A DNA stretch of 64,000 nt from Urinicoccus timonensis (GTDB lineage Bacteria > Bacillota > Clostridia > Tissierellales > Peptoniphilaceae), in contig NZ_OCTU01000001.1 in NCBI RefSeq assembly GCF_900232945.1, forward strand, positions 130,722 through 194,721, in the 5' to 3' direction. The position numbers and the translations under genes are program-made. This document shows positions 63,069 through 64,000 of this stretch, in pieces (position 1 is the stretch's first letter; each line of letters opens with the position of its first letter). The notes under the pieces are model-generated. The model saw only the letters and a list, made by a program, of their open reading frames with translations. It was not told the origin of the DNA and ran no database searches.

Positions 63069-64000
63069 TGACCTAGCTGATGGAGCTGTAAAAAATAATA
63101 AGAAAGACAGTTTTGCTATTAAAATTTCCATACTTTTGGCAGTTGTGCTACTAGGAACTGTTATTTTTATTTTCAACTCGTTAAAAACTGACAAGTATAA
63201 CTACGTAAGAAAAACTATTGGAGACTACCATGTAGCAATTACTGAAGTTGATGAAAAACTATATGATAAATTAATAAATGATACGGATATAGAAAAAATT
63301 TCTTTTAATAAAATCATAGAGACAGATTTAAATGCAAATATTTATGAAAATGGAAAATATAGCAACCTATTAACTGGCTATGAAATTAAAAAAGGAAGAA
63401 AACCTAATAACTCAAGCGAACTACTAGTGCCAGAAAGATTTTTAACAAAGAATAAAAATTATGATATAGGCTCTAAAATTACTGCAAGTGATAAAACTTA
63501 TACCATAGTTGGAGTCTATGATGATTATGGATATTCTTTTGAAAAGTCTATGTTTCTTACTATGGCTGATAGTGATAAAAAGATAGACTTATTAAAAAAC
63601 AATGGAGGTTTAGAAGCCTTAATATGGTATAAGCATCCAAGAGATACTTATACAAAGACTAGAGAAATTTTATCTACTATGAATATAGACGAGAAGTCTT
63701 CAATAGACATAGGAAGACTATCTTATAACACAGATATTTTAGAGTATAAGTTGATTTATCCTCAAGGAATATTTCCGCCTAAGTCAGTGATAAAATCTGC
63801 TGTAGAAGAGTATAGTGCGTATTTCTTTCTAGTTCTTCTATTTGCTTTTATTATCTATGGTGCTTTTAACGTATGGAACAATAGGGATTTAAAAGAAATT
63901 GCCCTATTAAAAAGCACAGGTATGACTGCAAAACAAGTTAAAAAAATGATAAAAAAGAAAGCCTTTAAGCTATCTGCATTGCCAGTAGCCTTAGGTACAC
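63055..64000 (+). CDS. FtsX-like ABC permease, cut by the window edge
   Basis: At least 315 residues, open to the last base. It begins KIINDLADGAVKNNKKDSFAI with a membrane helix near 24-42 (ILLAVVLLGTVIFIF). A large extracellular region of about 210 residues follows, similar to a MacB periplasmic core (YDIGSKITASDKTYTIVGVYDD). A second helix near 258-276 leads into DLKEIALLKSTGMTAKQVKKMI, the FtsX coupling motif. The end lies outside the window. It is the partner of the ATPase just upstream. Confidence 0.87.
   Translation, partial: MKIINDLADGAVKNNKKDSFAIKISILLAVVLLGTVIFIFNSLKTDKYNYVRKTIGDYHVAITEVDEKLYDKLINDTDIEKISFNKIIETDLNANIYENGKYSNLLTGYEIKKGRKPNNSSELLVPERFLTKNKNYDIGSKITASDKTYTIVGVYDDYGYSFEKSMFLTMADSDKKIDLLKNNGGLEALIWYKHPRDTYTKTREILSTMNIDEKSSIDIGRLSYNTDILEYKLIYPQGIFPPKSVIKSAVEEYSAYFFLVLLFAFIIYGAFNVWNNRDLKEIALLKSTGMTAKQVKKMIKKKAFKLSALPVALGT

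Overview
The window is AT-rich DNA with AGGAGG-type ribosome sites, TTGACA/TATAAT promoters and Tn1549/Tn4451-type mobile genes. This points to a low-GC anaerobic Firmicute, probably of the Tissierellia/Clostridia (Peptoniphilus, Anaerococcus or Finegoldia-like). The genus is an inference. I see no rRNA, tRNA, CRISPR array or ordinary housekeeping locus, and almost every gene is on the + strand. Nearly the whole window is the inside of a Tn1549-like integrative and conjugative element (ICE). Its own relaxase and integrase are not in view and presumably lie outside.

Layout. (1) 352-4146 is ICE replication and coupling: RepA_N initiator with internal iterons, DnaC-like loader, PcfB-like adaptor, phage-type antirepressor, first half of the VirD4-like coupling protein (T4CP). 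(2) 4147-19284 is a 15.1-kb mobilizable element (IME1) inserted in the T4CP gene. It carries a large serine recombinase, a TetR-controlled ABC plus ECF transporter operon, a sigma-like protein, DUF3847 protein, oriT, MobA/MobL relaxase, initiator, DUF1413 and ORF6N proteins, and TnpW. (3) 19285-23205 resumes the ICE: T4CP second half, a GntR-ABC cassette between 49-bp perfect direct repeats, an SSB, and the start of maff2. (4) 23206-25953 is a group II intron in maff2. (5) About 25982-38282 is a 12.3-kb second mobilizable element (IME2), also in maff2. It holds YxlEFG-like transporter genes, XRE regulators, DUF3847 protein, oriT, MobL, PcfB, DUF1016 nuclease, initiators and a second large serine recombinase. 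(6) 38272-60341 is the ICE transfer machinery: end of maff2, VirB6/TrbL-like, PrgI, VirB4, NlpC/P60 hydrolase, DUF4315, surface proteins, an AbiE-type toxin-antitoxin pair, topoisomerase III, a cytosine methyltransferase, a 2547-residue methylase/SNF2 helicase and an SSB-like protein. (7) 60342-64000 holds a broken XRE gene, then a two-component system with an ABC transporter whose permease runs off the window.

How it fits together. Two different serine-recombinase elements sit inside two transfer genes of one ICE, and each junction can be rebuilt into an intact reading frame. While both are integrated the ICE should lack an intact T4CP and Maff2; excision would restore them. IME1 carries a -35 box at its right end and a -10 box at its left end. 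They form TTGACA-N17-TAGAAT only when the ends are joined in a circle, as known for Tn4451 tnpX. Both IMEs have near-identical oriT sequences, but in opposite orientation relative to their mob genes.

The most unusual single item is a TnpV-like gene (52748-53182), with its own strong Shine-Dalgarno, coded in another frame inside the disordered linker of the giant helicase gene. Each replication gene also carries its own repeat array within or next to it, a plausible origin. A hairpin plus T-tract just upstream of the ribosome site recurs at the head of most modules.
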